Below are positions 15,145 through 23,571 of a stretch of 42,623 bases of DNA, in pieces. Position 1 is the first letter of the stretch; each line of letters starts with the position of its first letter. The notes below the pieces were generated by a model, which had not been told where the DNA came from, ran no database searches, and was given only the letters and a program-made list of their open reading frames with translations. A program made the translations under genes and the position numbers. Source of the stretch: Candidatus Equadaptatus faecalis (lineage in GTDB: Bacteria > Synergistota > Synergistia > Synergistales > Synergistaceae); contig JAGHTZ010000039.1 of assembly GCA_018065065.1 (NCBI GenBank), forward strand, positions 1 through 42,623, read 5' to 3'.

Positions 15145-15982
15145 CCCACCAGTCTCCTTCTCTTTTTTCGGCAACGGGGACAAGCCCGTTTTCGTCAAGG
15201 ATTTTCAGGAAGCGTTCCCTTTCGTTTTCCACCATGCCTGAAAATACCGCCGTTCCTTTTTTGCCTATGACTGCCGGAACGTCGCATATCATGGTTGAGA
15301 GCGGTTCTATGAGTATGTTTGCGAGAAGCAGGTCGGCCGTGTGGTCAAAGCCTTTCAGCAGGTCGCCTGTCGCGAGGTCGATTTTGCTGAGGTCAAGTCC
15401 GTTGAGTTCAAAGTTTTTGCGCACTTCGTCTATTACGGCAGGGTCTATGTCGCGGGCGTAGGCTTTCGCCGCGCCTTTTTTGACAGCGTATATCGTGAGT
15501 ATGCCCGAACCCGTGCCTATGTCAGCGGTTGTAATGCCCGGCTTCGCGTATTCTTCCATGAAGCGGAGAACTATCTGCGTGCTTTCGTGATAGCCCGTGC
15601 CGAAAGCACAGCCAGGGTTGATGTAGAGCGGCATTCTGCCGGCTTCTTCCGTTCCCTTGTGCCACGGGGCGAGCACGACTATGTTTTCGCCTACGTTGAG
15701 CGGAGGGAAGGCTTCTTCCGCCTGCACGTTCCACGGCTGATTTTCAAGTTTTCCGAAGTCTTCGATTTTTATCTCCGGAAATTCTTTCATCGCGTCAAGC
15801 AGTTTGTTTTTCCAGTATTCAAGAGGTTCGTTGCTGCGATAGTACGCGCGCAGCGTAACCCTGCCCGACGCAAGCTCGTCAAATTCCGTTCCTATGCTTT
15901 CCGTGTTGTCCGTAAGCGAGAAGAGAACGTCGTCAAGCTCGCGTTCAGCGCTTAGTGTTACGTACCACCAGAATGAGTCCAT
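15119..15982 (-). CDS. prmA: Ribosomal protein L11 methyltransferase
   Basis: A 287-residue SAM-dependent methyltransferase that trimethylates L11. An N-terminal substrate-recognition domain is followed by the Rossmann core: GCAFGTGYHESTQIVLRFME, motif I (ADIGTGSGILTIYAVKKG), the acidic loop ARDIDPAV and the NxxL-type motif LLLANILIEPL. The ATG at 15982 is preferred because AAGGTG lies six bases upstream; a GTG nine bases earlier has no clear site. It follows the GNAT gene by about ten bases and overlaps rsmE, a common prmA-rsmE pairing. Confidence 0.93.
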   Translation of the reverse strand: MDSFWWYVTLSAERELDDVLFSLTDNTESIGTEFDELASGRVTLRAYYRSNEPLEYWKNKLLDAMKEFPEIKIEDFGKLENQPWNVQAEEAFPPLNVGENIVVLAPWHKGTEEAGRMPLYINPGCAFGTGYHESTQIVLRFMEEYAKPGITTADIGTGSGILTIYAVKKGAAKAYARDIDPAVIDEVRKNFELNGLDLSKIDLATGDLLKGFDHTADLLLANILIEPLSTMICDVPAVIGKKGTAVFSGMVENERERFLKILDENGLVPVAEKREGDWWGVAAKIKA

Positions 15983-15992
15983 CTGCGTCACC

Positions 15993-16475
15993 TTATTTCC
16001 GTTTCAGCTGTTTGTTCGGGCGGACGAACATTATTTCGTCAATGCCTTTTATGAGATAGTCGGGGATTATGCCTATTTTTTTGAAGCCGACGGATTCGTA
16101 GAGCTGTTTGGCGCGGATGTTGAAAGTACTTGTCATTATAAACATGTTCGGTGCACCGGACTGTTCTGCGAGGCCGATGAATACGGAGAGAAATTTTTTG
16201 CCTATGCCCATGCCGCGGTATTTTTTCTTTACGCCGAGCAGCGCAAGGTACGGAAGCTCCGCAAAACCTTCCATAAGCACAACCATAACTCCGGCGATTT
16301 CACCTTCCGCAGTGCGGGCTGTAAGCGTGTTGCCGTTTCTCGTCGCGGGGTCAAGCATAAAGGAGAGCGACTCAGGATGAGGTTTGAAATAGTGGTCATG
16401 CAGCGCTGAATCGTCAAATACCGGATACATTTCGGGAAGCATGGCTTCCGTCGCTTTTTCAATCGTTACGTGCAA
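15993..16475 (-). CDS. GNAT-family N-acetyltransferase
   Basis: About 160 residues with the GNAT fold. Beta-strand 4 (ELPYLALLGVKKKYR) leads into the acetyl-CoA pyrophosphate loop RGMGIGKKFL, and a later Y is in the conserved KQLYESVGFKKIG element. The start is given as TTG at 16475, with AAGGAG eight bases upstream; a GTG nine bases earlier sits too close to that site. First gene of the prmA-rsmE unit. The acceptor is unknown. It is not an obvious RimI, as the RimI-specific C-terminus is lacking. Confidence 0.85.
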   Translation of the reverse strand: MHVTIEKATEAMLPEMYPVFDDSALHDHYFKPHPESLSFMLDPATRNGNTLTARTAEGEIAGVMVVLMEGFAELPYLALLGVKKKYRGMGIGKKFLSVFIGLAEQSGAPNMFIMTSTFNIRAKQLYESVGFKKIGIIPDYLIKGIDEIMFVRPNKQLKRK

Positions 16476-16813
16476 TGCAGTCACTCCTTAAATAAAACAA
16501 ATTACCGAAATGAATAATGCAGAATGAATAATGAATAATTATTACTTCGCGCCACTCGCTTTTGTCTCTTCGCTCGCTATAAGCTTTAAGCTATAAGCGT
16601 TAAGCGTTAGAACCTTTTTTGTCCGTCATTCCGTGCTTGACACGGAATCCAATGTCTTTGGTCTTTTCTTTTCAAAGCCTTAAAAAGCCACTGGTCTGCA
16701 CTTCCGCTACGCTCCATGCAGAAAGACAAATCTTTTTTTGCTTATCGCTTCCAGCTTACCGCTTATTGCTTATTCTTCACTTTGCATTTTACACTATACA
16801 TTTTGCACTGGTT
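16476..16813. repeat. Gene-free spacer made of several degenerate short repeats
   Basis: In order this holds TGAATAATG-type iterations (about 16508-16544), TATAAGC/TTAAGCG iterations (about 16576-16610), and a palindromic repeat (16624-16651, listed separately). A GCTTATCGCTTCCAGCTTAC tract (about 16739) follows, then two TTTGCATTTTACA-like copies in inverted arrangement near 16790-16811. No open frame here looks coding. The spacer separates the GNAT-prmA-rsmE operon from the end of the folate operon. Confidence 0.7.
16624..16651. repeat. Palindromic intergenic repeat unit (dRS3-like layout)
   Basis: ATTCCGTG (16628-16635), CTTGA, CACGGAAT (16641-16648), flanked by GTC and CCA. The layout GTCATTCC-N-GGAATCCA is a widespread form of small bacterial dispersed repeat. 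Only one copy is in the window. Confidence 0.6.
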
Positions 16814-17695
16814 CTACAGCATCGTTATTCCGTATCTTTTTGTAAGCTCCGCGTACTGCTTTTCGGCTTCTTCGCGCGGACCTATGCTGCTCGTACAGCC
16901 TGTGAGAACAAAAATCTGCGGACTGCGCCCTATTCTTTGAAGTTCTTCGCACAGCTGGCTGATCGTTTCGTACACGCAGTAGTCCATCGCTTCGCCGGCA
17001 ACAATTATTTTATTAAAACGCGAGACGTATTCAAGCAGTTCGGTGTTGTCCGTCCCGGGCTCGCAGTATTCGGGGCGCAGCGCCCCGTAAAATTCGGAGT
17101 AGGGTATCCTGCCTTTGCCAAATTTTTTGAAGTCAGCCCTGCGCACCGCGGAGAAGAAGTTTGCCATGTTTGAAAACTGCGGTTCTATCGCGCCTCCCAC
17201 ACTTGCTTCAAGGCAGTGGTACGGCCAGATGCAGAGCCGTTTTTTGCCCTGTTTTTCAAGCGCTTCAAGATATTCGGCGCTTTTTTCGGGCATCGTGCGC
17301 GGTGTCCAGCGTCCGGCGTTGAGGTCTTTTTTTGTTATTATGGTGAAGGGCACCGGTTCGTTTCCGTTTTCGTCCTGCCACCAGCAGGCATGAAATATCT
17401 GCATAGGTGAGTGGCAGTCGCAAGTTGCGGCAACCGCCGATATTTTTTCAATGTTGTCGTACATAAAGCGCGTCAGCCGTTCAGCGTCTTTTTTTGCTCC
17501 CTTTACGCCGAGCTCCCCGTCGTCCATGAAGTCAAGCTGCAGGTCAACAGCAAGAAGAAGCGTTTTTTCAGCGTCTTGATCGGCAGGCGGCAGGTTTTCC
17601 GCCGCGGCAAGCGCGAAAAGCTCCGCGGAGGATACGTGATTTTCCGCTTTGCCTATTGCCTGGACGTCAACTATCTGTTCAAATTTTGTTTTCAT
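16814..17695 (-). CDS. Isochorismatase-superfamily cysteine hydrolase, nicotinamidase-like
   Basis: A 293-residue cytoplasmic amidohydrolase. The catalytic aspartate motif is LLLAVDLQLDFMDDGELGV (about residues 47-65), a WPYHCLEAS segment resembles the nicotinamidase WPxHC element, and the nucleophile is the cysteine in VAGEAMDYCV. A metal-ligand DCHSP motif (TCDCHSPMQIFH) is present. It is about 80 residues longer than typical nicotinamidases because of an N-terminal extension and inserts. It is the last gene of the folate/phosphatase operon, with GGGAG before the ATG. Nicotinamide or another amide may be the substrate. Confidence 0.8.
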   Translation of the reverse strand: MKTKFEQIVDVQAIGKAENHVSSAELFALAAAENLPPADQDAEKTLLLAVDLQLDFMDDGELGVKGAKKDAERLTRFMYDNIEKISAVAATCDCHSPMQIFHACWWQDENGNEPVPFTIITKKDLNAGRWTPRTMPEKSAEYLEALEKQGKKRLCIWPYHCLEASVGGAIEPQFSNMANFFSAVRRADFKKFGKGRIPYSEFYGALRPEYCEPGTDNTELLEYVSRFNKIIVAGEAMDYCVYETISQLCEELQRIGRSPQIFVLTGCTSSIGPREEAEKQYAELTKRYGITML

Positions 17696-17737
17696 TTTTT
17701 TGCTCCCTCAGGTCGCGGGAATGTCTCCCCTGTCCGC

Positions 17738-18625
17738 CTATTTCAGCGGAAGCAGTTCTATGTTATCTATCGTCAGGTTAGTAAAGGTTGCCGCAAGCGG
17801 TACCTTGCCTTCTGACAGATTTTTGTATTCCATGAACATTCTGACGTACGCCCTGTGAAACGACTCGTTTTTTTCCGTGCTGATAACGGAGCGCAGTATA
17901 GGAAGAAGCTGTTTGTACACGTCCGGAACAGGAATGAACTCAGGTCCCTCAGAGGTAAGTTTTATCGTGTATATGAAAGAATAGCATCTTTTTCCGCTGA
18001 GGGTTGTTGCAGGTATGGAGGGCGAAATGTACAGCGCGCAGTTTTTCGGAGTGCGTATTTTTGTCGGCACCGCGTCCCAGCGCGTGTATTCGTACGGCGA
18101 GGAACAGACGTATATTTTCGCGAGTCTGCTGAGAACGCCTAGCCAGAGATGAATACCGGCCTTTTCGTTTTCGTTGTTGAAGGAGATACGCCAAAGAAGG
18201 TCAGGCGTTTTGTCGCCGTCAACGTCATAGAAAAATTTGCTGTCAGCAATGTACGACAGCCCGTCCAGCTGTCCTATTCTTCTTGATGCCTTCGGCGTAC
18301 GGATCCAGGCTGAAACTATGTTGCCGTCCGCGTCCTGGTCGTAGGCAAGAGATACTGCCGGATTATTGACGCGCAGTATGTTCGTTTTGACTGCATCTGT
18401 GTTGTTGTTCGCGCCCGGAAGCAGTATCACTGTGACCGTCAGCACTATCAGAAAGACGGGAACAACAAGTATCTGAAGCTTTCTCGTGTGTTTCGCTCCC
18501 GCAAATCTCTTTGCCGCTTTTCTTGCATCATGCGACATTTTGGAGGAAAATACTTTCAGGCTTCGCGGAGTTTTCGTTTTTTCGCTTTCCGTCAATCCGT
18601 ATTTTTTCGGATGTATCCCAAACAT
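17738..18625 (-). CDS. Single-pass membrane protein with a calcium-loop-like motif, function unknown
   Basis: A 295-residue protein I cannot name. A basic cytoplasmic N-terminus (about 1-48) is followed by one membrane segment (ILVVPVFLIVLTVTVILL, about 52-69) and an external domain of about 225 residues. That domain carries YDQDADGNIV and FYDVDGDKTPDLLW, which resemble FG-GAP or dockerin-type calcium loops. The start overlaps folK by 34 bases, yet AAGGAG is ideally placed eight bases before the ATG, so the overlap is accepted. It lies between folK and the nicotinamidase-like gene in one operon. Confidence 0.75.
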   Translation of the reverse strand: MFGIHPKKYGLTESEKTKTPRSLKVFSSKMSHDARKAAKRFAGAKHTRKLQILVVPVFLIVLTVTVILLPGANNNTDAVKTNILRVNNPAVSLAYDQDADGNIVSAWIRTPKASRRIGQLDGLSYIADSKFFYDVDGDKTPDLLWRISFNNENEKAGIHLWLGVLSRLAKIYVCSSPYEYTRWDAVPTKIRTPKNCALYISPSIPATTLSGKRCYSFIYTIKLTSEGPEFIPVPDVYKQLLPILRSVISTEKNESFHRAYVRMFMEYKNLSEGKVPLAATFTNLTIDNIELLPLK

Positions 18626-19089
18626 GTCATTTTCTCCTTTGGCAGTTCGTCAAGCATCTCTTTTACTGTTTTTTTCAGCAGAGGGTGCACAAAGCCGGGC
18701 GCTATGTCATTCAGCGGAACCAGCACAAAGGCTCTCTCGTGCATGTATTTGTGCGGAACAGTAAGCTTTTCGCCGGCAATAATTTCGTTCTCAAAGAACA
18801 CTATGTCTATGTCTATTGTCCGCTGCCCCCAGCGTGTTTTGCGGAGCCTTCCGAGCATAGCTTCAATTTCGTTGATTTTTTCAAGCACTTCGTATGCGCC
18901 AAGTTCGGTTTCTATGCCGACGCACATGTTTAGAAATTTCGGCTGGGCGGTTATACCCCACGGTTCTGTTTCGTACACAGGGCTTTCTTCGGTTATTTCA
19001 AATACGTCAGCAAGCATTTCAAGCGCCTGCAAAAGCATTTCCGTCCTGTTGCCTTCGTTGGAGCCGAGCGAGAGCCACGCTTTACGCAT
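18592..19089 (-). CDS. folK: 2-amino-4-hydroxy-6-hydroxymethyldihydropteridine pyrophosphokinase
   Basis: A 165-residue HPPK, which transfers pyrophosphate from ATP to the pterin in folate synthesis. The family marks are all present: ALSLGSN-type start (AWLSLGSNEGNR), PVYETEPWG, the catalytic RWGQRTIDIDIVFF with its magnesium-binding aspartates, and HKYMHERAFVLVPL. It overlaps folP by eight bases, so pterin activation and condensation are coupled. Confidence 0.96.
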   Translation of the reverse strand: MRKAWLSLGSNEGNRTEMLLQALEMLADVFEITEESPVYETEPWGITAQPKFLNMCVGIETELGAYEVLEKINEIEAMLGRLRKTRWGQRTIDIDIVFFENEIIAGEKLTVPHKYMHERAFVLVPLNDIAPGFVHPLLKKTVKEMLDELPKEKMTCLGYIRKNTD

Positions 19090-20227
19090 TTTTCAAGGCC
19101 CCGCAAAAATCCGCCGCACGCCTGTTTGCCGCAACGTCGTGCACCCTGACGTATTCAGCGTTCTGCAACACACAGAGCGCCGTGGCTGACAAAGTGGCTT
19201 CCAGTCTTTCTTCCGCTTTCAGCTCCGCGCCGAGGAAGCGTTTTCTTGAAACTCCGACGAGCAGCGGAAGCCCGAAGCCGCGGAAAGCACATAAATTTTT
19301 CAGCAGATACAGATTTTGCTTTTCGTTTTTGGCAAAACCGAAGCCGGGATCAAGAATTATTTTTTCGCGTTTCAATCCTGTTTTCTCTGCAAGCTCTATC
19401 TTCCGTTCAAAAAAACTGTTTATTTCAAGCAGTATATTGTCATATTCACACATTCCGTCCATAGTCACAGACGTTCCGCGGCTGTGCGTGAGAACGTATC
19501 CCGATCCATGGTCGCGGCAGGCTTTCACAATGTTTTCGTCTGCAAGCCCCGATACGTCATTGATTATATCAGCACCTTTTTCAAGCGCCGCTTTGGCAAC
19601 CGAAAAACGGGTTGTGTCAACGGATATTTTGACGTCAGGCAAAGCCGCGCGTATTTCGGGCAGAACTGCGCGTATTTTTTCAAGTTCTTCGCTTTCGTCC
19701 GTTCTTTCCGCTCCGGGGCGCGTAGATTCGGCTCCCAAATCAAGAAGGTCCGCACCCTCGGATACAAGCTGCTTTGCGCGGCTTACCGCGTCCGAAACTG
19801 CCGTTCTGCTTTCTGCATAAAACGAGTCGTCCGTGAGATTTATTATGCCTGCAATTTTTGTTCTGACACGCACAGCATCGGCAGAGCATTTTTTTATGTC
19901 GTCCGCAAGTTCAGGAAAACCCCACCACGGCATCTGTTTCAGCTTTCCGCAGACCGAGGCAAGCTGCTTTTTGTCCGCAAATATCAAAACCCTGCTTGCT
20001 TCCGCGCGGCAGTCAACCGCATGAGCGTGCACGGCGGCGTCACCGCCTGCGGAGAGCAGTTCCTGTTTCAGGATGTTTGCCGCGGCGCACGGCATTGAAT
20101 CTGCGAGAAGTGCCAGAGTTTCGCGCCTGTTTTCAAAAAACGGCAGACTTGCCGGATTTGCACCAATTTTTTTCAGCTCTTCAGCCAGTTCGTCTTTGCT
20201 GTTTACAGAAATTCTGCAGACCCGCAT
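19082..20227 (-). CDS. folP: Dihydropteroate synthase with N-terminal extension
   Basis: A 381-residue enzyme joining the pterin pyrophosphate to p-aminobenzoate. The TIM-barrel core starts near residue 123 (KIAGIINLTDDSFYAES in place of the usual NVTPDSF). It continues with DLLDLGAESTRPGA, SVDTTRFSVAKAALEKGADI, INDVSG, LDPGFGFAK, VGVSRKRFLG and VRVHDVAANR. The first 120 residues form an extra domain (CAAANILKQELLSAGGDAAV) known from some clostridial and thermophile enzymes. It overlaps the phosphatase gene by one base (TGATG) and precedes folK. Confidence 0.94.
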   Translation of the reverse strand: MRVCRISVNSKDELAEELKKIGANPASLPFFENRRETLALLADSMPCAAANILKQELLSAGGDAAVHAHAVDCRAEASRVLIFADKKQLASVCGKLKQMPWWGFPELADDIKKCSADAVRVRTKIAGIINLTDDSFYAESRTAVSDAVSRAKQLVSEGADLLDLGAESTRPGAERTDESEELEKIRAVLPEIRAALPDVKISVDTTRFSVAKAALEKGADIINDVSGLADENIVKACRDHGSGYVLTHSRGTSVTMDGMCEYDNILLEINSFFERKIELAEKTGLKREKIILDPGFGFAKNEKQNLYLLKNLCAFRGFGLPLLVGVSRKRFLGAELKAEERLEATLSATALCVLQNAEYVRVHDVAANRRAADFCGALKNA

Positions 20228-20871
20228 CAGTTAAACTCCCTGACAAACGATATGCCCCGCAGATGTTCAACGCTATTTGATTTAATCAGCGTGTAGCCGC
20301 GTTCCGGCGTGTGCACGAGACAGGAACAGGAGGCATTGTCAAGATGTATGCGCCACATGTAAGGCTTGGCTATTCCCAGAGCCGCAGCTATAAGCGGTTT
20401 CAGCACGCCGCGGTGCGAAACAACCGCAATTCGCGCCCCGCGATGAGAGTTGACTATTCCGTTCAGCGCGGCAAACGCACGCGCCTGCACGTTGTCAACA
20501 GTTTCCGCACCCTCTATGTTCAGGCTTTCGGGATTTGTCAGCCAAAGCTTCCACATTTTGGGAAATTCTTTTTCAAGTTCGTCTTTCTTCCTGTTTTCCC
20601 AGACACCAAGCCGCATATTGTTAAAGCCTTCCCGTGAAATCACGGAAAGTCTGTGCGGCGGAGCTATAAGCTCCGCCGTTTCCAGCGCTCTTTTAAGCGG
20701 ACTGGAGTACACGTATTCAAGACGTTCGCAGCAAAGAGCCTTCGCTACCGCTTTCGCCTGCAGACGCCCCGTTTCGTTCAGGGGAAAATCGACACGCCCG
20801 CGCAGACGGTTGTCTGCGTTGCCTTCACATTCGCCGTGCCTAACAAGGTATATCACTGTCGGCGTGTCCAC
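20227..20871 (-). CDS. Histidine phosphatase family protein (phosphoglycerate mutase/CobC-like)
   Basis: A 214-residue phosphatase of the RHG family. The phosphohistidine motif is YLVRHGECEGN (R11, H12, G13, E14). SSPLKRALETAELIA and the second histidine in VVSHRGVLKPLI are intact. LRGRVDFPLNETGRLQA is typical of alpha-ribazole-phosphatase and general phosphatase members. Start is GTG at 20871 with GGGGAG eight bases before it. First gene of the folP-folK operon behind a consensus promoter; a dihydroneopterin-phosphate phosphatase role is an attractive but unproven idea. Confidence 0.88.
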   Translation of the reverse strand: MDTPTVIYLVRHGECEGNADNRLRGRVDFPLNETGRLQAKAVAKALCCERLEYVYSSPLKRALETAELIAPPHRLSVISREGFNNMRLGVWENRKKDELEKEFPKMWKLWLTNPESLNIEGAETVDNVQARAFAALNGIVNSHRGARIAVVSHRGVLKPLIAAALGIAKPYMWRIHLDNASCSCLVHTPERGYTLIKSNSVEHLRGISFVREFN

Positions 20872-20907
20872 AGGGCATCTCCCCTTTCTTTAACTGTCTG
20901 ACGTTAT

Positions 20908-20936
20908 ATTATATAAAATTTGCGTGATATTGACAA
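20908..20936 (-). promoter_or_regulatory. Consensus promoter of the phosphatase-folP-folK operon
   Basis: Minus strand TTGTCA (20931-20936), 17 bases, TATAAT (20908-20913), about 37 bases before the GTG start. Confidence 0.82.
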
Positions 20937-20950
20937 AGTTTTTATCTTTT

Positions 20951-20986
20951 TGAAAAACAAAAAACGGCAGGAGCGATCCTGCCGTT
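20951..20986 (-). terminator. Intrinsic terminator of the secreted-protein gene
   Basis: AACGGCAGGA (20963-20972), GCGA loop, TCCTGCCGTT (20977-20986); on the minus strand the stem is followed by TTTTTGTTTTTC. It lies about 15 bases after the stop of the gene at 21001. Confidence 0.9.
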
Positions 20987-21000
20987 GACAAAGTCTGTGT

Positions 21001-21732
21001 TTAGTGAAATTTTCCGCCGCGTCCGCCGCTGTCTTCAAATATTTCGTAAAGCAGACCTTTGTCCCTGTCCCAGCCGTATTCGCCAAAGCTTGTTATGCAG
21101 CCGTAATTGTCAAGATAGATATATCTGCGGGTTTCAGCTATGCTGTGGGAGAGCTTGCCCTCATATCTCGGAAGGAACGGCAGTTTTCCGCGTATTTTTT
21201 TGACCGTCCAGTCTCCGCCGAGTCCGGTTTTCGCAATCACATTGTCTATTATCGCTTTGACTTCCGCCGGCGTTTCTTCAACAAACATTACTTTGCCGTA
21301 CGCGGATTCGCCGAACTGCTGAAGCAGAAGCGCCGCGCCCCAAATTGTGTTTTCATTTGCTGAAAGCTCCTGAACCGCGGCAAAAAGCGCGTCTATCGCC
21401 ATAAACTGGCGCGGTCTGCGAAAATCGGGGCCGGTAAGGTCTCTGACCTGCTCCCATTTTCCAGGATTGCCGTCGGGGAACATGGTGTTGACGAGCGTCA
21501 TGGCTATTTTTGCTCTCTCTGCGCCTTTAGTGGTCCAAAGCTGTTTCCACAGCCCGAATTCCTCTTTTTCGCCCGCTTTGAGATTTGAGTATGCGTGCAG
21601 TACTTTCGCACCATCCTGAGCGATTTTAACCCTGTTTGCAGCCCACATAACCGTTGTGTCCCAGCTGTCTGCCGCAAAAGCAAAGGTTGCGAACGAAAGA
21701 ACTATAAGAAGCGCCGCTAAAATTTTCTTCAT
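21001..21732 (-). CDS. Secreted protein of unknown function
   Basis: A 243-residue exported protein. Residues 1-20 form a signal peptide (MKKILAALLIVLSFATFAFA). The mature part is helical at first (VMWAANRVKIAQDGAKVLHA), rich in tryptophan, and ends with a beta-like segment (RRYIYLDNYGCITSFGEYGW) and a glycine-rich tail (DSGGRGGKFH). No domain is recognised. The ATG at 21732 is chosen, with GGAGG eight bases upstream. It follows another secreted protein of similar layout and may share its transcript. Confidence 0.75.
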   Translation of the reverse strand: MKKILAALLIVLSFATFAFAADSWDTTVMWAANRVKIAQDGAKVLHAYSNLKAGEKEEFGLWKQLWTTKGAERAKIAMTLVNTMFPDGNPGKWEQVRDLTGPDFRRPRQFMAIDALFAAVQELSANENTIWGAALLLQQFGESAYGKVMFVEETPAEVKAIIDNVIAKTGLGGDWTVKKIRGKLPFLPRYEGKLSHSIAETRRYIYLDNYGCITSFGEYGWDRDKGLLYEIFEDSGGRGGKFH

Positions 21733-21839
21733 ATCTGTCACCCTCCGTTTCAGATTTCCTGTCTACGTCAGCATTGTATTGCAAAATCGCTGTTTATGCG
21801 TACGTAATTTTACTGATTTCTGCCCAATAAACAGAGTTT

Positions 21840-22478
21840 TTATTTGCCGTTTACCGTAATTTCTCTTTCCCAGAAGCCACCCTGCCATTCTTTGAATACA
21901 GCTTTGTCGCCAAGAATCTTCCAAAATTTCACGGTTTCTCCCGTCTTGCCGAAGATGTTTATTTGAACGCTGCCACCCTTTTTGAACGGCACAAACCACG
22001 CAAATTTTCCGGTGCTTACGTCTGCCTTTGTCACCGGCTCTTTGTCGCAGCCGGCAAACGAAATTATTGCCACTCCGCAGCTTTTGTAACCTCTTATGAA
22101 GGCTGACACGGCTTTTGCCTGAGCTTCGACTGTTTCACAGCCGTCCAGACAAGTGCGGCAGAATTTCGCAGCTCCGAGCAGAGGGTCTCCTGAATACATT
22201 CCGGAAGCCGCCGCGCCTATGCGCTCGAGCACTTCAAATTCCGTCCGTTCCGCATACGGCGCGGTTTCCCTGCGCAGCGCCGCAAGCAGATCGTCCTTGC
22301 CGTTTGAAAGCTGCCGGCAGATTTCGTCGTAAGGCTGAGGCAGTTCAGAAATTTTTTCCTGCTGTTCGGCTTCAGGCAGCGCCGAATGTCCGTAGACAGC
22401 CGTCTGCACTTCTTCTGCGGCAAAAACCGGCAGGGACAGTGCGCAAATCAGCAGTACAGCAAAAATATTTTTTTTCAT
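21840..22478 (-). CDS. Secreted cysteine-containing protein of unknown function
   Basis: A 212-residue exported protein, signal peptide 1-20 (MKKNIFAVLLICALSLPVFA). The helical middle contains clustered cysteines (FCRTCLDGCETVEAQ, about 106-120, and C133, C143) that could form disulfides. The C-terminal third (about 155-212) looks like beta strands (KGGSVQINIFGKTGETVKFW). No family recognised. It sits between a helical repeat protein and another unknown secreted protein; all three may work in the envelope. Confidence 0.72.
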   Translation of the reverse strand: MKKNIFAVLLICALSLPVFAAEEVQTAVYGHSALPEAEQQEKISELPQPYDEICRQLSNGKDDLLAALRRETAPYAERTEFEVLERIGAAASGMYSGDPLLGAAKFCRTCLDGCETVEAQAKAVSAFIRGYKSCGVAIISFAGCDKEPVTKADVSTGKFAWFVPFKKGGSVQINIFGKTGETVKFWKILGDKAVFKEWQGGFWEREITVNGK

Positions 22479-22526
22479 CTTTTTTACTTCCTTTTTGGCA
22501 GTTATAAAAATTACCCGGTAATTGTC

Positions 22527-23495
22527 TTATTCCTTTTCTGCCATTTTTTCAACGAGCTGCGCCGTTTCACCGAGCGCGTAGGAGTCAATTTCTTCAAGCT
22601 GCGTTTCTTCCGCAGGAAGCGCCTGAATACGCTCTTTTGCCTCACGCACTTCGTCAAGGATTCCGAGCGTTTCGTAGCATTCCTCAAGGGCTTTGATTTC
22701 CTTTTTGTCCTCAAGCCGGTCTGTCAGGTAGCAGAAAAGAAACGCCGGCACTGAAATCGTCGTTATCCTGCGCTCGCTTGAACACCAGGGAACTGCAAGA
22801 TAGTTGGCGTACATTGCCGTAAGTTCCTCGTCTTCGTCAGCGTTATCGTCCTCCGGCATATCCCATATCCCGAGCAGAAGGGTCGGAACGTCAGGCGCCA
22901 GCGACATGGCATAAAGCATTGCATCACGCACTTCTCCGGCGTCCGCTCCCGTTTCAAGCATTGCCATGACGCGCGCATGCTCGCCCATTACAGACGGTTC
23001 GTCTTCGTCTTCAAGCATGCGGAAAATATCGTTGTACATCTGAAGGTCAAGCATACAGCGGTAAATCAAGTCGCGAGCGGGGAAAAATTCCTCTTTTTTG
23101 TCAAGCTGCAGCAGTTCCCTGCCAAGCTCCAAAGCCTGTTCTTCCCTGTCAAGGTCAGGATTTTCGTCGTCAGCCCAGGCAAGCGACAGATAGCTCTGCG
23201 CAAGGTTAAGCAGCATTGAGCCGTACACCTGCGCATCCCTGCTGTCGGAAACAGAAGGCATTGCGTCCATCGCCTGCACGTGTGCGCGCTGTTCTTCAAG
23301 CGCGTCTTCCAGCAGCTCAAGATTGTCCACAGCCTCATCTATGTCCATTGATTTCCAAAGGGCAAGCCTACCGCAGGCATTCTTCGGGTCAAGTTCAAGA
23401 ATTTTTTCCGCGGTTTCTCTCAGCTCGTCCTCCGTATCCGCCGTATCAAGGCGTTCGTAAAGCTCCGTAAGCTGCAAAACTTCGTCTTCGGTCAT
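22527..23495 (-). CDS. Acidic helical repeat (TPR-like) protein
   Basis: A 322-residue, very acidic, all-helical protein without signal peptide. TPR-like helix pairs can be seen (EDELRETAEKILELDPKNAC, MLLNLAQSYLSLAW, EQALELGRELLQLDKKEEFF), suggesting a scaffold or binding role in the cytoplasm. No enzyme motif. A TATAAT box lies about 30 bases upstream of the ATG, with GGGGG before the start. The partner is unknown; neighbours are envelope proteins. Confidence 0.78.
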   Translation of the reverse strand: MTEDEVLQLTELYERLDTADTEDELRETAEKILELDPKNACGRLALWKSMDIDEAVDNLELLEDALEEQRAHVQAMDAMPSVSDSRDAQVYGSMLLNLAQSYLSLAWADDENPDLDREEQALELGRELLQLDKKEEFFPARDLIYRCMLDLQMYNDIFRMLEDEDEPSVMGEHARVMAMLETGADAGEVRDAMLYAMSLAPDVPTLLLGIWDMPEDDNADEDEELTAMYANYLAVPWCSSERRITTISVPAFLFCYLTDRLEDKKEIKALEECYETLGILDEVREAKERIQALPAEETQLEEIDSYALGETAQLVEKMAEKE

Positions 23496-23524
23496 AGCAG
23501 TACCCCCGTTCGTTTAACCTGTTT

Positions 23525-23530
23525 ATTATA
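23525..23530 (-). promoter_or_regulatory. -10 box of the TPR-like gene
   Basis: TATAAT on the minus strand within AGTATAATAAAC. The -35 (TTCCAA at a 16-base spacing) is weak. Confidence 0.5.
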
Positions 23531-23571
23531 CTCTAAATCCGAAATGTTGGAATATCTCCGGCGCAGTAATT

